Shown here: positions 12,201-21,148 of the stretch, piece after piece | How the letters are laid out: every line of letters begins with the position of its first letter | How positions within the stretch are numbered: position 1 is the stretch's first letter | Assembly (NCBI GenBank): GCA_017979445.1 | Contig: CM030713.1 | Location: 25,217,163 to 25,281,162 of the forward strand | Source: Akebia trifoliata | Taxonomy: Eukaryota > Streptophyta > Magnoliopsida > Ranunculales > Lardizabalaceae | Direction: 5' to 3' | Length of the DNA stretch: 64,000 bases | Translations under genes and position numbers: made by a program | The notes under the pieces: model-generated | Database searches by the model: none | Told to the model about the DNA's origin: nothing | The model's input: the letters and a program-made list of their open reading frames with translations, nothing else

Positions 12201-13918
12201 GTGAACCAAACAACCAATCAGATATCTAAGGTGGGAGTTGTAACTCCAACTCCCATTTCCAAACACGCTCTTAGTTCAACAATATGTACATATAGTGGGA
12301 GGCCGTTCCTGTATGTCCTAAAAAAATGGACCCCACAAAACGAAACTGACCGAGGATAATTGTGAAATGATATTCACTCTCTAATAAAATAAACTTCCTA
12401 ATTTTTTGGGAGACAAAGCTAGGATCGTTGAACAAAGGGAATTCACGGGCCCAGAATTATAAGGTAATCAAATTAATCGTGGATTTAAATTTGATTTCAA
12501 ATGTGGGTAGCAGTCCTGGTGATTAGTAAGGAGTTAATTCTTTTCAAAATTATTGGGTCGGACTGGACCCCATAATTCTATAAAGTATAAATAAATCAAA
12601 TTCTATTGTACCAAATCCGTTTCAAGTGTTAATTATATGTTAGAAATAAATGAAAGCTTCGCAAATTACAATACATTAGAAGAAAATTCCCAGTTATATA
12701 TTAACAATATATATATGCATATACAAAGAAAACAAATCTAATCATTGGCTTTGGAGAGGAGAATATTAATTCTCAGACCAAGCTTTGGTGGAAGAATCGA
12801 AGAGTGATCTTGCAGCAATGGTATGCTTCAAAGACGTAGATGACTTGAATCATTGTAAATCTTGTTTTTGATATAATTAGCCCCTTTGCTTTCTTAATAA
12901 GAGAAAAAGGTAAATTTCCAAAAAGAATACAGAGAAATTAAAAAAATTTCAAAACAGTAGACTATTCAAAAAAGAGTCGTCGTAATCTTACTATCTCACG
13001 TAGCACACTCAATTCACTATAGTAGATCTGTACATGTTGGGATTCACAGTTCCATCGGAATACACATTTTTATTGGAAAGTACTGTTTTGTATCCCGAGG
13101 CAAACAGATCTACTGTCGATTGAGTGTCGCACGTGGGGTAGTCAGATTATCACAATTCTTTTTAAAAAATAAAAAAATAAAAAAATAAAAAAAGGCAAAT
13201 TACCGTTTTGTTAATTAAAACATTTCGGTTAAAAGTGAGGACCTAATTCACAGTTTTATAAATAAAGAAATTCCTATTTTACAGTTTGTGGAATTAAAAT
13301 GAATGATCTACTGTTTTGGAAAATTTTCAATATTCGGTAAAACAGAAAAAAAAAATAATAATAATTGGGTCTAGGTATACCTTCAGGGATTGGAGTCTGG
13401 CAATAGCCGAGCCCTGACAAAGAACTGTTATAGCTATCATTATCACTGTGGCTACATACAGACACGCATCCACCTCCGGAGTAGTTCCTACGGACATCTG
13501 CTATAAGGGCCAAAGTGTCGCAACCAGTGGCAGTAAACTTGTTAAGGGTGTTCGAGAATGTGAATGGTGATTTTTCAAGACTGACCGAAGGTAGGTAGCT
13601 GTCAGACGGTCCAGATTCATTGTAACAGTCATGAGCAGTCCTGATTTTCGCGGTGGCTAGGCCGAGTTGCACCGATATGTTGAGAATCGTAATGTTACCC
13701 ATAAACAACAGTTCAGGAGGGTCATTAGTGTTGTTGCAATCTAACTTGAAAGTTGAATTCTTGTAACAATTTGGACCTCCGAAACTGAAGGGGTAGGGAA
13801 CGCTGATGTTGCCACATTTTTCAGGGCAATTGGGCTTAGCTACAGATGTTGCGTCTGCTCCTGCAACTACAAATACTACTGCCCACAACAAATGTAAGGA
13901 CGTTTTCTTCCCTCCCAT
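1..13918 (-). CDS. Wall-associated receptor kinase (WAK), 5' part, four exons, runs off the left edge
   Basis: A type I membrane receptor kinase of the WAK family, which binds pectin at the cell wall and signals through a cytosolic Ser/Thr kinase. My model joins 13918-13381, 10206-9886, 9157-9008 and 279-1. Every junction is GT..AG and phase 1, and the joined frame is open for 429 residues. Order of parts: hydrophobic signal peptide (about 1-23), GUB_WAK cysteine-rich domain from CPEKCG (residue 31; PYPFSFGG follows), WAK-associated region with [10 protein letters not shown] (about 201-210), EGF-like repeat (about 244-285), calcium-binding EGF starting DIDEC (287-291), one membrane span (about 337-355), then the kinase glycine loop [11 protein letters not shown] (399-409) and VAIKK lysine (about 419-420). 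The rest of the kinase is outside the window. No disabling change is seen. Introns 1 and 3 are swollen by transposons, so splicing efficiency is uncertain. Confidence 0.85.
280..1637. other. Intron 3 sequence left of the Copia insertion
   Basis: No coding segment seen. From about 1000 to 1600 the plus strand has an LTR-like look (a TATA-type ctataaagtgg near 1249-1260, then a leader-like stretch), which may be a remnant of an older retroelement, but I could not find its ends. Confidence 0.3.
1638..2210 (+). repeat. Copia 5' LTR
   Basis: Begins tgttagaacccatgtga and ends aatcaaca. Carries a TATA box (TATAAAAG at 1855-1862). Matches 8112-8681. Confidence 0.9.
2211..2225 (+). other. Copia primer-binding site
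   Basis: tgatatcagagc follows the 5' LTR after two bases. It resembles the TGGTATCAGAGC initiator-tRNA-Met site common in plant Copia elements, with one change. Confidence 0.75.
2480..2830. repeat. Degenerate tandem repeat in the Copia leader
   Basis: About seven to eight imperfect copies of a 35-45-base unit built on gattttacatgtatgttaa. It sits between the primer-binding site and gag. Confidence 0.6.
3241..3534. repeat. Three 98-bp tandem repeats in the Copia leader
   Basis: Units start at 3241, 3339 and 3437 with atctacataatttaacaaag and run to the atagggtgaat motif. The spacing is exactly 98 each time, with few substitutions between copies. Confidence 0.85.
3890..4480 (+). pseudogene. 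Copia gag remnant
   Basis: Plus-strand translation shows the Copia gag signature (LTTMKYDGA, then ALGMSVDD and [10 protein letters not shown]) and a KWSVNEL segment. A zinc-knuckle remnant [10 protein letters not shown] lies near 4425-4455. Stops and frame changes break the reading, so no intact protein is made. Confidence 0.75.
4538..4969 (+). pseudogene. Copia protease and GAG-pre-integrase remnant
   Basis: WIDFGATTH at 4538-4564 is the aspartic protease site; the usual DSG reads DFG, so catalysis would be lost. The open stretch from 4607 carries the following segment ([20 protein letters not shown]), the usual region between protease and integrase. Confidence 0.7.
4970..5910 (+). pseudogene. 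Copia integrase remnant
   Basis: After the protease region the translation keeps pieces of the integrase zinc-binding and core domains (for example HTDIYGSF, then [12 protein letters not shown] in shifting frames). The open stretch 5701-5910 has the downstream motif [16 protein letters not shown] typical of Copia integrase C-terminal regions. Several stops. Confidence 0.7.
6370..6919 (+). pseudogene. Copia reverse transcriptase remnant
   Basis: From 6455 an open frame of 154 codons has the RT motifs [21 protein letters not shown] and [13 protein letters not shown], then the catalytic [11 protein letters not shown]. The usual start of the domain is broken by stops upstream, and the frame ends at 6919. 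Confidence 0.85.
7100..7690 (+). pseudogene. Copia RNase H remnant
   Basis: Broken frames keep [17 protein letters not shown] and [14 protein letters not shown], the Copia RNase H core around its catalytic Asp and Glu. Frameshifts and stops are frequent. Confidence 0.7.
8101..8111 (+). other. Copia polypurine tract
   Basis: aagtgggagaa lies directly before the 3' LTR, where plus-strand priming is expected. Confidence 0.7.
8112..8681 (+). repeat. Copia 3' LTR
   Basis: Begins tgttaaaacccatgtga and ends ataatcaaca. Matches 1638-2210 with substitutions and small indels. Confidence 0.9.
8682..9007. other. Intron 3 sequence right of the Copia insertion
   Basis: Short stretch between the Copia 3' LTR and the WAK exon 3 donor. 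Nothing else recognised. Confidence 0.5.
9008..9157 (-). CDS. WAK exon 3: calcium-binding EGF domain
   Basis: The acceptor tttttctag is followed by a phase-1 start giving D-IDEC, the calcium-binding EGF signature, then [18 protein letters not shown]. The donor is gtgagc. All phases agree with exons 2 and 4. Confidence 0.85.
9158..9885. other. WAK intron 2
   Basis: 728-bp intron with GT..AG ends on the minus strand. No gene or clear transposon seen. Confidence 0.7.
9886..10206 (-). CDS. WAK exon 2: WAK-associated region and first EGF-like repeat
   Basis: The acceptor tctctatcag precedes GTCTGAAG. Joined to exon 1 it completes G-L-K-R, as in other WAKs and in the second WAK copy here. It contains [10 protein letters not shown] and an EGF-like cysteine pattern CGLNSHC...GYRCSC...GNPYLPQGC. 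It ends ..GCQ with one base of the next codon, before gtacct. Confidence 0.85.
10388..10413. repeat. (TA)n microsatellite
   Basis: About 12 TA units inside WAK intron 1. Confidence 0.9.
10419..10580. mobile_element. Short inverted-repeat element (MITE family B), copy 1
   Basis: The left end atgctgaagtaacattaa matches the reverse complement of the right end (atgctggagtaacattaa), with pairing continuing inward. A second member lies at 59681-59847. No coding capacity. Confidence 0.6.
10626..10837. mobile_element. Mutator-like MITE (family A), copy 1
   Basis: 212 bp with long terminal inverted repeats (GGGTCCTGATAATATGACTT against GAGTCATGATAATATGACTT on the other end). Flanks attgtggaa and attgtgagt match at 7 of 9 bases, fitting the 9-bp target duplication of Mutator-like elements. 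It lies in WAK intron 1. Confidence 0.7.
10847..12973. other. WAK intron 1, middle part
   Basis: No exon recognised. AT-rich, with several stretches rich in ggagttg/caactcc (12070-12260) that may belong to another small element whose ends I could not define. Confidence 0.4.
12974..13158. mobile_element. Mutator-like MITE (family A), copy 2
   Basis: Ends GAGTCGTCGTAATCTTACTA and the reverse complement of TAGTCAGATTATCACAATTC. Shares gtatcccgagg and agatctgtacat with the other two copies. The target duplication is no longer clear. Confidence 0.6.
13381..13918 (-). CDS. WAK exon 1: signal peptide and GUB_WAK domain
   Basis: The ATG at 13918 starts a hydrophobic leader that runs directly into the CPEKCG cysteine motif, so I prefer it to the ATG at 14137, which only adds low-complexity residues from the 5' leader. 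A TATA box lies 63-70 bases upstream. The exon encodes 179 full codons, carries several N-x-S/T sites (for example NIS, NST, NIT, NYS) and ends ..GYCQTPIPE at a GT donor (phase 1). Confidence 0.85.
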
Positions 13919-13980
13919 AATCAACTTGTTCTTATTCTTCTCTTTATTTTGTTGGGCATTTGAGATAGAAATACCACAAC

Positions 13981-13988
13981 CTTTTATA
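13981..13988 (-). promoter_or_regulatory. Probable TATA box of the WAK gene
   Basis: On the minus strand this reads TATAAAAG, 63 bases upstream of the chosen ATG (13918), which fits a short 5' leader. It supports the start choice. Inference from motif and position only. Confidence 0.5.
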
Positions 13989-15048
13989 GACGTTTCTAAC
14001 GTATGGATGATATTTGATTGTTTTAGTGTCGGTGTCAAACATATGGATGATATTTGAGAAAAATAAAAATAAAAATAAAAATCCAACAAGTAATTTATAG
14101 GATTTTTCTTCATCATTCGTCTCATCCCTAACCCCACCGCTAGTTTCCATGAGAATCAAAGGTCCAAGGGCCCACTGAAGTCGAGGAAAGAGATACGATG
14201 TACTTATACGCTTATAAGTCAATGATATGCATGATTTTCAATTTAATGGACACTTAAGTCGGGGGTGTCATATATATCCGGGTCGGGTCAGTTCAGTTTT
14301 TAGATGAACCAGAATAAGAAGGGTAATTTTCTTTGGATTCTAAAATTGAGAATCAGAACTGTCCAATTTTTTTTGGATTCATCAATTTTGGTTCTTAATT
14401 GATTCGATTACAAATGGTCCGACTTTAATCAACTCCAATAAATGGGACTTAGATAACATCAAGGTCCATTGAATTTAACTAAATTCAAGCAAATTCAACA
14501 TACCTTGATGTCGAATTTACCCTAGTTTTTCACATACTGAGAACTGTCTTATTGTTTCCATTTGAGTAGGGTTACCAATTGGCACTCCACACATGACATG
14601 AAAATTTCTCATTGATCATCTAGACAGTTTAACCAATTTTAATTTTAAAACTCTTTTGAGTCAACTTGGAATGGAAGAGAGAATTTGTAAGTTTCAGAGA
14701 GAAGTTGTTTTGACATTAAGAGAGCTTGTGTAGATAACGCTTGGATTTGAGATCAACTTGGTAAAAGATTTTTTTTTTAATTGATAAGTTGTGTTGTCAA
14801 GAGACACACCCATTCATAAGAAATTTTAATTAAAATAAAGACAATGAATTTTAATGGTTCCATTTTTTTCAACTGTTTAGCAAAACAAAAGCTGGCAAAA
14901 TATTTCCCTACTTTAAGTAAAATATTTTAATTTCAAAAACAGTAATTTACCATTTTCTGAATGAAAATGAATGGTGTGTTTAAATGAGAATTTCCCAATT
15001 TTTCTCCACCTTAATGGGATTTTTTCCAATATATAAAGTCATAATGAT
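13989..15048. other. 5' flank of the WAK gene
   Basis: Upstream of the TATA box. No coding region supported; AT-rich sequence. Confidence 0.4.
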
Positions 15049-15342
15049 AAATATGGCTATCCAACTCAAAATCAATTGGCAATGAGTGGAGAGGCCCAAG
15101 AGCTTATAAAGAGAGAGACAAGGTAATTTGTGTTCGATGTAAGACTAAAATCAATACGCTGCCGCACATGTGAAGATATGAACTGAATAATGTGGATGAG
15201 AGAAAAGCCCGTTTTGATATAATAATAAATATGGGTGTCCAACTCAAAACCTTGGCAATGAGTGGAGAGGCCCAAGACCTTATAAGGAGAGAAACAAGGT
15301 AACTTGTATCGGATGTGGGACTAAACTCAACACATAATGATT
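15049..15342. repeat. Direct repeat of about 178 bp, one full and one partial copy
   Basis: aaatatgg...tccaactcaaaa...caatgagtggagaggccc...accttataa... occurs at 15049 and again at 15227, with modest divergence. The same wording is shared across both copies until about 15342. Confidence 0.7.
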
Positions 15343-16205
15343 CTTGTTGTAAAACAAATTAAAAGTATGATTATTGATCCAAAAATCTAATTACTAAGAC
15401 ATACCTTCCGAAATATGGGTTCCATACAAACTAAATTTTAGGAAGGTGTTTTTTTTTCCTTTTATACTTTTTAATTGATTAGTCAATTTCAAAAATATTG
15501 ATCCCAAACCCTATTGGTATTGAGACCTTTACACTTAACGCTACCAAAACATAATAATAAATTAGAAGGAGACCAATTTTTTTTCATCTGTTCAAGGTCT
15601 AAGGGTTTAATTCTGATTTACCCTTTTGAATAATTATCATACGATACTAAAGATTTTGAGTCTGAAGTAAGTAATCGTTACCTTACTTTTGAGAATCAAG
15701 AAAGACATAAGAAATTGCCTGCATGGAGATTCTTTCTAGTCATCGTTACCTTACTTTTCTTTTGCTTATCTTTCAAAAAAAATTACTTTCTTTGCTTGCT
15801 TGGTCAAAGTCTTACAAAGGCTTAATCAAACACAAAACTAAGTCACAAACTAGAATATAAAGTCTAATTAATTGACCAGCAGAAAACGACTTATATTCAT
15901 TTTATTCTCCAAGTAGGAAGGTGCGTTTTTTTTTTCTAATTTTAATTTTAATAATTAAAACAATTGAAGGAGGAGTTTCTCACAACTTGGTTAGCAGCCC
16001 AATTACTTTTAAAACCCAATACTAAGACGCCACCTAGACACCTAATGCATGTTGAAAAACAGGACACCGTTCTGAATCTCCAATCTTTATTTTTATAAAA
16101 ACTCTCAACTCTAAGCCAACTAATTGGACAGACTTCCACACCTAATTAACCCTTCATGGTAATACCTCCCTGAATAATAAGGTGCTTTTGACATGCCTGT
16201 CAATA
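15343..16205. other. Intergenic, no gene seen
   Basis: AT-rich, scattered homopolymer runs. No reading frame with a recognisable product. Confidence 0.5.
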
Positions 16206-16496
16206 TAAAATAAAGAATGTGATAATCGGACTGCTCCACATGGCACACTCGATTGACTCTCCTAATGTGATAAGTTTAGGAACCGTAGATCTGTACATCT
16301 CAGGATACAAAACTTAGGGGTGCACATTGGATTGGATAAATCCGAGAACCGAACCAATCCGAAGCTTTTGGATTGGATTGGTTCGGATTAAATACACCCA
16401 CGGTTCGGGTACGGTTTGAAAAAAAAATCCGGTTAATTCGGTTCGATTCCGGATTAAGAATATAACAAACCGAACCAATCCGAAATCCGAACCGTA

Positions 16497-16525
16497 ATAT
16501 ATATATATATATAATTATATATATA
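16497..16525. repeat. (AT)n tract in the hAT left end
   Basis: Alternating AT run between the subterminal motifs and the leader. Confidence 0.85.
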
Positions 16526-16607
16526 ATGATTTAAAAAAAAAATTATTTTCTTAATTTCTCTCTTCTCCTTCGAATCGAATTTGGGGGAAGTCTGTAAATC
16601 GAGAAAC

Positions 16608-16817
16608 CTAGCCGCCGTCTTCCCGGTCGTCTCCCTCGCTCCACCTCGTCGGAAAACATAGAGGAGTCTCTCTCTCTCTCTCTCTCAAAACCTCGCCGCC
16701 GTCTCCTTCGCTCACCTCGTCGGAAAACACAGAGATCTCTCTCTTTCTCTCTTGAACCTCGCCGCTGTTCTCGGTCATCTCCCACCCTTACCTCACCTCA
16801 TCGGAAAACACAGAGGT

Positions 16818-16820
<3 letters not shown>
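16608..16820. repeat. Three diverged 70-80-bp tandem repeats in the hAT leader
   Basis: The anchor cctcgtcggaaaaca occurs at 16644 and 16715 and, as cctcatcggaaaaca, at 16796, each preceded by cgccgcc/cgccgct and followed by a CT-rich run. This probably lies in the promoter or 5' leader of the transposase. Confidence 0.7.

Positions 16821-16859
<39 letters not shown>
16821..16859. repeat. (CT)n microsatellite
   Basis: About 19 CT units at the end of the hAT leader repeats. Confidence 0.9.
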
Positions 16860-16863
<4 letters not shown>

Positions 16864-17792
16864 GCCGTTGTTCTAGCTCGTTTCGAAAACGACTTCGTTT
16901 TTTCGCTCGGATGTTCCCTTCGAACATAAATTTAACTATCAGACCTAATTACTTGAGGAAGATATGAAAAGCAAATGGTGATTTCTCTTTGAGCTGAAGA
17001 AATTCTAAGGTTCCCCAGTACGTATGATTTTATGAAAGAATCTGTGTTCACATTTAACATAAACCAAATTGGTGTCTCAACTGTCCGGCCCACATGAGAA
17101 TTTGAATTGTATGGTTAGGTTTCTCGTAAAGAATCGAACACCAAGCAGAAGCCCGGCTCATTGACACCCCTAACTCTAAATGGTTTGTTTTGTACGAAGC
17201 GAGTTGACTCATCTGAGACAACTCAGACAAGACGAGATGTCAAACTGAGTTTTGAAACCATGGAGTAGAGTCAAGGAAATCCAGGTTTCATTCATGTGGT
17301 GGTGCACTGATCGGCAATTTGTTTTCATAGGCCAGTACCTGCAGACTTGAACTTATTTATCCCAAGTTCATTTGTTTATATGCTTTCGTTGGTTTTTTTT
17401 TTATATATAAAAAGAAAATTGCCTCAAAATACTCTTTTTTTTTTCTTTTTTTTTCTTTTTGTAATTTATGAACAATTTTAAACATTGATCTGCCAATTTG
17501 TCAATAATATTAAGTATAATTTGACATTTTTTTTATTTTTTCTTTTTCATAAATAGAAATAAATACACCAAAATCATGAGATACTAACATCAAAGTACTA
17601 ATTCTTTGAATGTAATGCTTTATATAATTTCTTTAATGTTATGTTTTCCTAAATATATGATATTGAGACTCTTAATCTTATTGTTAAATAGTATTTTCTT
17701 TCCCTTTTCATTTTTTAAAATAAATTTTAGTAATTTTGTATGTATTGATAAATCGATGTAAGATTAAACTAAGGATTTATTATTTTTGTTAG

Positions 17793-19870
17793 ATGTCAAG
17801 TATCAGAGAAGCGAACGTTCCAACTTCTAGTATTGAACCAATTGTTGCTCAAAATTCGACAATTGGTAGTGACAGTGGCACTGCAACCTCAAAAGTAGAT
17901 GTAAGTCCTATTAGAAAGAAACCTCGTAGGCCACAATCTGATGTTTGGGAACATTTTGTCAAAATAAAAATTGATAAAGGAGGCAAGGCAAAAAGGGCTA
18001 AATGCAATTATTGTGGTACAGATTATGGGTATTCAAGTGCTAACGGGACTACCACATTAAGAAAACATTTGAGTAAATGTTCCAAGTATCTATACAATAA
18101 TGACAAAAGACAAAAACTTTTATCATTCCAAAAAGTAGGACAAGAAGGAGATAGTAATCTTACCGCTTGAAAATTTGATCAAGAGTTGGGTAGAGATGCC
18201 TTGACTAGGATGATTATTGTTGATGAATTGCCTTTTAAGATTGTTGAGCGTGAAGGATTTCGATTCTTTTTAAGTGTGTTGCAGCCTAAATTTCAATTAA
18301 TATCTCGCATTACGGTGGCAAGAGATTGTTTACAATTGTATGCAGTTGAGAAGAAGAAGTTGAAGAACTTGTTGAATAGTTCTGTGCATAGAGTTTCCCT
18401 CACAACAGATTTGTGGACTTCCTTACAAAATATCTCTTATATGTGTCTTACTGCGCATTTTATAGATAAAAATTGAAAATTAAATAAAAGGATAATTAAC
18501 TTTTGTGTAGTTACGAGTCATAAAGGCGAGGAAATTGATAAAATGATCGAGTTATGTTTGCTTCAATGGAGTATAGAAAATGTGTGCACTATTACGGTTG
18601 ATAATGCAAGTTCTAACGATGTTGCCGTGGGATACATGAAGAGAAAGCAAAATAAAAGACATGGTTGCATTTTAGATGGTGAGTTCTTGCATATGAGGTG
18701 TTGTGCGCATATATTGAATTTGATTGTGAAGGATGGGATGAATGATGTGCATGATTCAATTGTTAAAATTCGTGGTGTTGTAAAATAAGTTAGAAGTTCC
18801 CCTGCAAGAGCTCAACAATTCAAGAAGTGCGTTGACCAAGAAAGAATCACGTGTAAGAGTTCTTTGGTTCTTGATGTTTCAACTAGGTGGAATTCTACAT
18901 ACCTTATGTTGAAAACTGCAGTAAAGTTTCAAAAAGCATTTGAACGATTGGAAGAACAAGAACCACAGTTTAGTAATGAACTCAAAGATGGGCTTCCCAC
19001 CGAAGAAGATTGGAATTATGCTCGGGTATTAGCTAAGTTTTTGCAAACTTTTTACGAGGCTTCTAAACGCATGTAAGGCTCATTGTATGTAACTACTAAT
19101 ACGTATTTTCATGAAGTTTGTGCTATTGAAAGCACTATTTCTGATTGGTCTAGAAGCCTTGATCCTTACTTGATTTCCATGTCAATAAAGATGAAGGAAA
19201 ATTTTGATAAATACTGGGGGAACATTGATAAAGTAAACTTGATGTTGTTGGTTGCAATGGTGTTAGATCCTTGTTACAAGTTGAGGTATGTCAAATTTTG
19301 TTACTCAAATCTTTATACACCCACGAAGGTTGATGGCTTGGTTAAGAAGGTAAGAGAAACAATGAATCAAATTTTTGAACAATATCAACTTCTTGATTCA
19401 ACTTCAGTTGCTTCTTCATCTGGTTTTACTCAGAATTCAAAAGAGATGGATCTTGATCGACCAATTAGTTAAGTTAGTGTGCAAAGAAAGTATCTCCAAT
19501 CTGAGTTTCTAAGACAAATGGAAGAAGAAGAAAGTGTGGAATGCAAATCAGAAGTGGATAAATATTTGGAAGAAAGAGTGGAAAAGAAGACTTGAATTTT
19601 GAAATTTTGAATTGGTGGAAAATGAATTCTTTCAAATATCCCATACTTTCTAAGGTGACATGAGATTTATTATCCATTCCTATTTCCACTGTTGCTTCTG
19701 AGAGTGCTTTTAACACTGAAGGTCGTATACTAGATCAATTTCGAAGCTCCCTAACTCCAAAATTAGTGGAAGCTTAATTTGTGGACAAGATTAGTTACGT
19801 GCTTCACCTCTTCCAATTGATGTTGAAGAGAGGCTAGAGGAACTTGAAGAAGTTGAGTCAGGTAACATTT
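17793..19870 (+). pseudogene. hAT transposase (BED zinc finger), inactivated
   Basis: From the ATG at 17793 the frame holds a BED-type zinc finger (VWEHFV...CNYCGTDY...LRKHLSKC, residues about 45-105), the RNase H-like catalytic fold (TTDLWTS with the first Asp near 18415; TVDNASSND with the second near 18600), LDVSTRWNSTYLML near 18870, and a hAT dimerisation region ([16 protein letters not shown] near 19670) with the last acidic residue. Five in-frame stops (18168, 18474, 18786, 19074, 19470) interrupt one otherwise continuous frame. A one-base frame change near 19590 and further stops precede the dimerisation region. It is the RICESLEEPER/DAYSLEEPER-like branch by general look; that is inference. 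Confidence 0.9.
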
Positions 19871-20845
19871 TATTTTTGTTAGTTTGTCATTTTATTCATT
19901 TATAAAATTATAATTCTTCTATTTAATGAAAATTCATTTCATTTTTTTTACAGTCATTATAGATGATGAAATCTTTCCATCTGTTTAGTGATTAGTTGAT
20001 TTTCAAATGCCTCTTCACTTGCGATTATAGGCAAATTACTTTTCTAAAATTATAGTAATGACGTAAATTGCTTTTAAAATACATATTTAATAATGAATTA
20101 ATGATGATATTTATTTTTCTATTTTTAGGTCTTATGGATTGGAGCATGAAAGAAGACATGGAATGGACTCACTTAATTTTAGTTATAATTTCTATTTTGT
20201 ATTGACTTATATTATATAAGACATATGTTCATGGGTGTATTTATTTTTGTGAGTGAGACATTTATTTTGTTTGATGAATGATTCTTATTTGAATTTATTT
20301 TTGGAATTCAAGTTGGATTGGCATAAACATGAATTGTGGTTAAGTATTTATTCACTTATTCATTTTCTATTGTTTATTTGCTTGATTTCTATATTATTTT
20401 CATATTATATTTATTTTTGTTATGCCTTTTGATTAAAATCATTGATGATTGTGAATTTATTTATTTATTTAATATTTTTACTTTATGATATTTAATATTA
20501 ATTAGCATAAATGCATAATTATGTTTTTTATGTTGTTGTAGATTGATATATTTTCTTGATTGATGATGGATTCGACTTTAAATAAGCAACAAGCAACAAG
20601 CAACATTTGATTTTAAGCATGCATTTGATCTTCGATCATCCCTTACAAGGTAAGTGTTTAATAATTTTTATTTTCTAATTGTTTTCATGATTTTTATTTT
20701 TAATGTGTTAAAAATAATAAGTATTTTGGATTGATTCATGATTTTTATTACTATTAGATTAGTTCATTATTTTTTAATGATTTTTATTACTATTGAAAAT
20801 ATTAAGTATGAGAACCGAGAATCGATCCGAACCAAGATTGGATTG

Positions 20846-20930
20846 GATTGGATTGGTTCGGTTCTATAAGGTAATTGGATTGGTTCGGTTCTATAGGGTA
20901 ATTGGATTGGTTCGGTTCCAAAGTTGTAGA
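20846..20930. repeat. 27-bp subterminal repeats of the hAT right end
   Basis: ggattggttcggttctata(a/g)gg starts at 20850, 20877 and 20904, spacing 27. Isolated copies of the same motif occur in inverted orientation at the left end. Confidence 0.85.
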
Positions 20931-21148
20931 ACCGATCATGTTTGGTTCGGTTCCAATTTTGTCAAAATCCGAACCAATCCGAACCATGTGCACCCCTAAC
21001 AAAACTGCATTTTCCCATGAAATGTGTATCCCGAGAAAATCATGTATCTCGAGACATATACATCTATTATTCCTGGACTAGTCACATTCAGGAGAATCGA
21101 TTGAACGTGTCACGTGGGATAGTCAGATTATCATGACTCTAAAATAAA

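Larger units (their letters stand above)
16315..20998 (+). mobile_element. hAT DNA transposon, near-complete but with a dead transposase
   Basis: 4,684 bp with terminal inverted repeats TAGGGGTGCACAT at both ends and a perfect 8-bp target duplication acaaaact (16307-16314 and 20999-21006), the hAT standard. Subterminal regions are full of GGATTGGTTCGG/CCGAACCAATCC motifs on both sides, the likely transposase-binding repeats. A single plus-strand transposase gene lies in the middle and is inactivated by stops. Confidence 0.92.
16215..21139. mobile_element. Mutator-like MITE (family A), copy 3, split by a hAT transposon
   Basis: The MITE halves are 16215-16314 and 21007-21139 (233 bp once the hAT and one target copy are removed). 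They align with copies at 10626 and 12974. The outer flanks are a perfect 9-bp duplication, taaaataaa (16206-16214 and 21140-21148), as expected for Mutator-like insertion. The hAT element lies in the middle with its own 8-bp duplication. Confidence 0.85.

Noticed and set aside
11958..12266. 102-codon frame in WAK intron 1
   Set aside because: No family match and no splice logic; the intron is supported by exon phase on both sides.
12030..12275. Possible MITE rich in ggagttg/caactcc
   Set aside because: Inverted words are present, but I could not find matching ends or a target duplication.
13944..14222. Minus-strand frame and N-terminal extension upstream of the WAK ATG
   Set aside because: It lies over the TATA box and 5' leader; low-complexity residues (YFYFYF) do not look coding.
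20793..21136. Frames rich in GLVRFY repeats
   Set aside because: They are translations of the 27-bp hAT subterminal repeats.
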